Source of the DNA: Panacagrimonas perspica
GTDB lineage: Bacteria > Pseudomonadota > Gammaproteobacteria > Nevskiales > Nevskiaceae
Direction of reading: 5' to 3'
DNA: 64,000 nt
Assembly (NCBI RefSeq): GCF_004364935.1
Contig: NZ_SOBT01000011.1
Span: 248,001 to 312,000, forward strand
The notes below the pieces were generated by a model, which was not told where the DNA came from, ran no database searches, and saw only the letters and a list, made by a program, of their open reading frames with translations. The translations under genes were made by a program, and so were the position numbers. Below, in pieces: positions 63,633 through 64,000 of the stretch. The first letter of the stretch is position 1. The number at the start of each line of letters is the position of its first letter.

Positions 63633-64000
63633 ATGCTGCTGCGTTCGATCCGCTTCCTTCTTCTCGCGCTCGGTCTGGGCGCGATCCTCGCTTCCGTTCC
63701 CGCGATGGCGGCCGACAGCCTGCGGCCCGAAGTCGCCACGCCGCTGCAACAGGCGCAGAAGCTGGTGCAGGCGAAGAAATTCAAGGAGGCCATCAAGCCG
63801 ATCGAGCAGGCCGAGGCGGTCGGCGGGCTGACGCCCTACGAGAGCTTCATCGTCGCGCAGATGCGCGGCACCGCGCTGGCGGGCGCCGGCGACGCGGCGG
63901 GCTCTGCGGCAGCCTTCGAGAAGGTGCTGGCGGCCAAGCGCCTGCCGCCGGAAGACCAGTTGCGGATCACCGAGGCGGTGGCCGGGACCTACCTGCGCGC
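63633..64000 (+). CDS. Exported TPR-like protein, 3' truncated by window
   Basis: At least 122 residues, starting with a signal peptide (FLLLALGLGAILASVPAMAADS). It continues with helical repeats such as PLQQAQKLVQAKKFKEAIKPIEQAEAVGG and AGSAAAFEKVLAAKRLPPEDQ that look like tetratricopeptide-type repeats. It follows exbD2 by 26 bases, so it is probably in the same operon. Function unknown; a periplasmic partner of the Ton system is possible. The C-terminus lies outside the window. Confidence 0.7.
   Translation, partial: MLLRSIRFLLLALGLGAILASVPAMAADSLRPEVATPLQQAQKLVQAKKFKEAIKPIEQAEAVGGLTPYESFIVAQMRGTALAGAGDAAGSAAAFEKVLAAKRLPPEDQLRITEAVAGTYLR

Overview
The window is high-GC, densely packed proteobacterial chromosome. 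Several things point to a gammaproteobacterium of the Xanthomonadales/Pseudomonas sphere: a tonB-exbB-exbD1-exbD2 order as in Xanthomonas, a cytochrome oxidase cluster collinear with Pseudomonas aeruginosa PA0105-PA0113, a PA0069-family radical SAM gene, an rpoH-type heat-shock sigma factor, and GTAG-headed REP palindromes. No rRNA, tRNA, CRISPR, prophage or insertion sequence is visible. It reads as ordinary chromosome with a few unusual accessory clusters. All calls come from reading the sequence; no database search was run.

Layout. 1-5.9 kb: SDR and acyl-CoA dehydrogenase, a DUF1513 protein, a GT39-like membrane protein and comF. 5.9-12.2 kb: one translationally coupled run of bioB, a CHASE2 adenylate cyclase, an SH3 protein, an M48 protease, bioF and bioD. 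12.2-22.5 kb: the aa3/caa3 cytochrome c oxidase operon with assembly and heme A genes (DUF2244, coxB, ctaD, small membrane protein, ctaG, ctaE, DUF2909 on the other strand, SURF1, a SCO-like protein, ctaA, ctaB), then a DUF1615 lipoprotein. 22.5-25.6 kb: an oxygen-binding di-iron type MBL protein, two GSTs, an SRPBCC protein and an ArsR repressor with its own operator. 25.7-32.5 kb: AidB-like and crotonase genes divergent from two acyl-CoA dehydrogenases, a Rieske oxygenase and a PaaX-like regulator. 32.6-35 kb: an unidentified protein and a radical SAM protein preceded by a LexA box.

35.1-44.8 kb is the least conventional part. A GH3 beta-glucosidase diverges from an overlapping operon of a GH144/glycoamylase-type glucanase, a GH15 glucoamylase, an SbmA/YddA-type ABC protein, a CocE-type hydrolase and a 6-phosphogluconolactonase-like protein. 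None of the three glycosidases has a signal peptide. The last three proteins have all lost residues their families use for catalysis or ATP hydrolysis. This is my best candidate for an undescribed system, probably concerned with glucan or osmoregulated periplasmic glucan turnover.

45-54 kb: a FixL/FixJ-like two-component pair, rpoH under a CIRCE-type element, an alpha/beta hydrolase, a 30-residue Lys/Ala-rich protein, dusB, a REC/coiled-coil response regulator, DUF423 and a saccharopine-dehydrogenase-like reductase. 54-60.7 kb: leucine/isovalerate catabolism (TetR regulator, isovaleryl-CoA dehydrogenase, both methylcrotonyl-CoA carboxylase subunits) with 3-oxoacid CoA-transferase convergent to it. 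61-64 kb: TonB-ExbB-ExbD1-ExbD2 and the start of a further exported protein.
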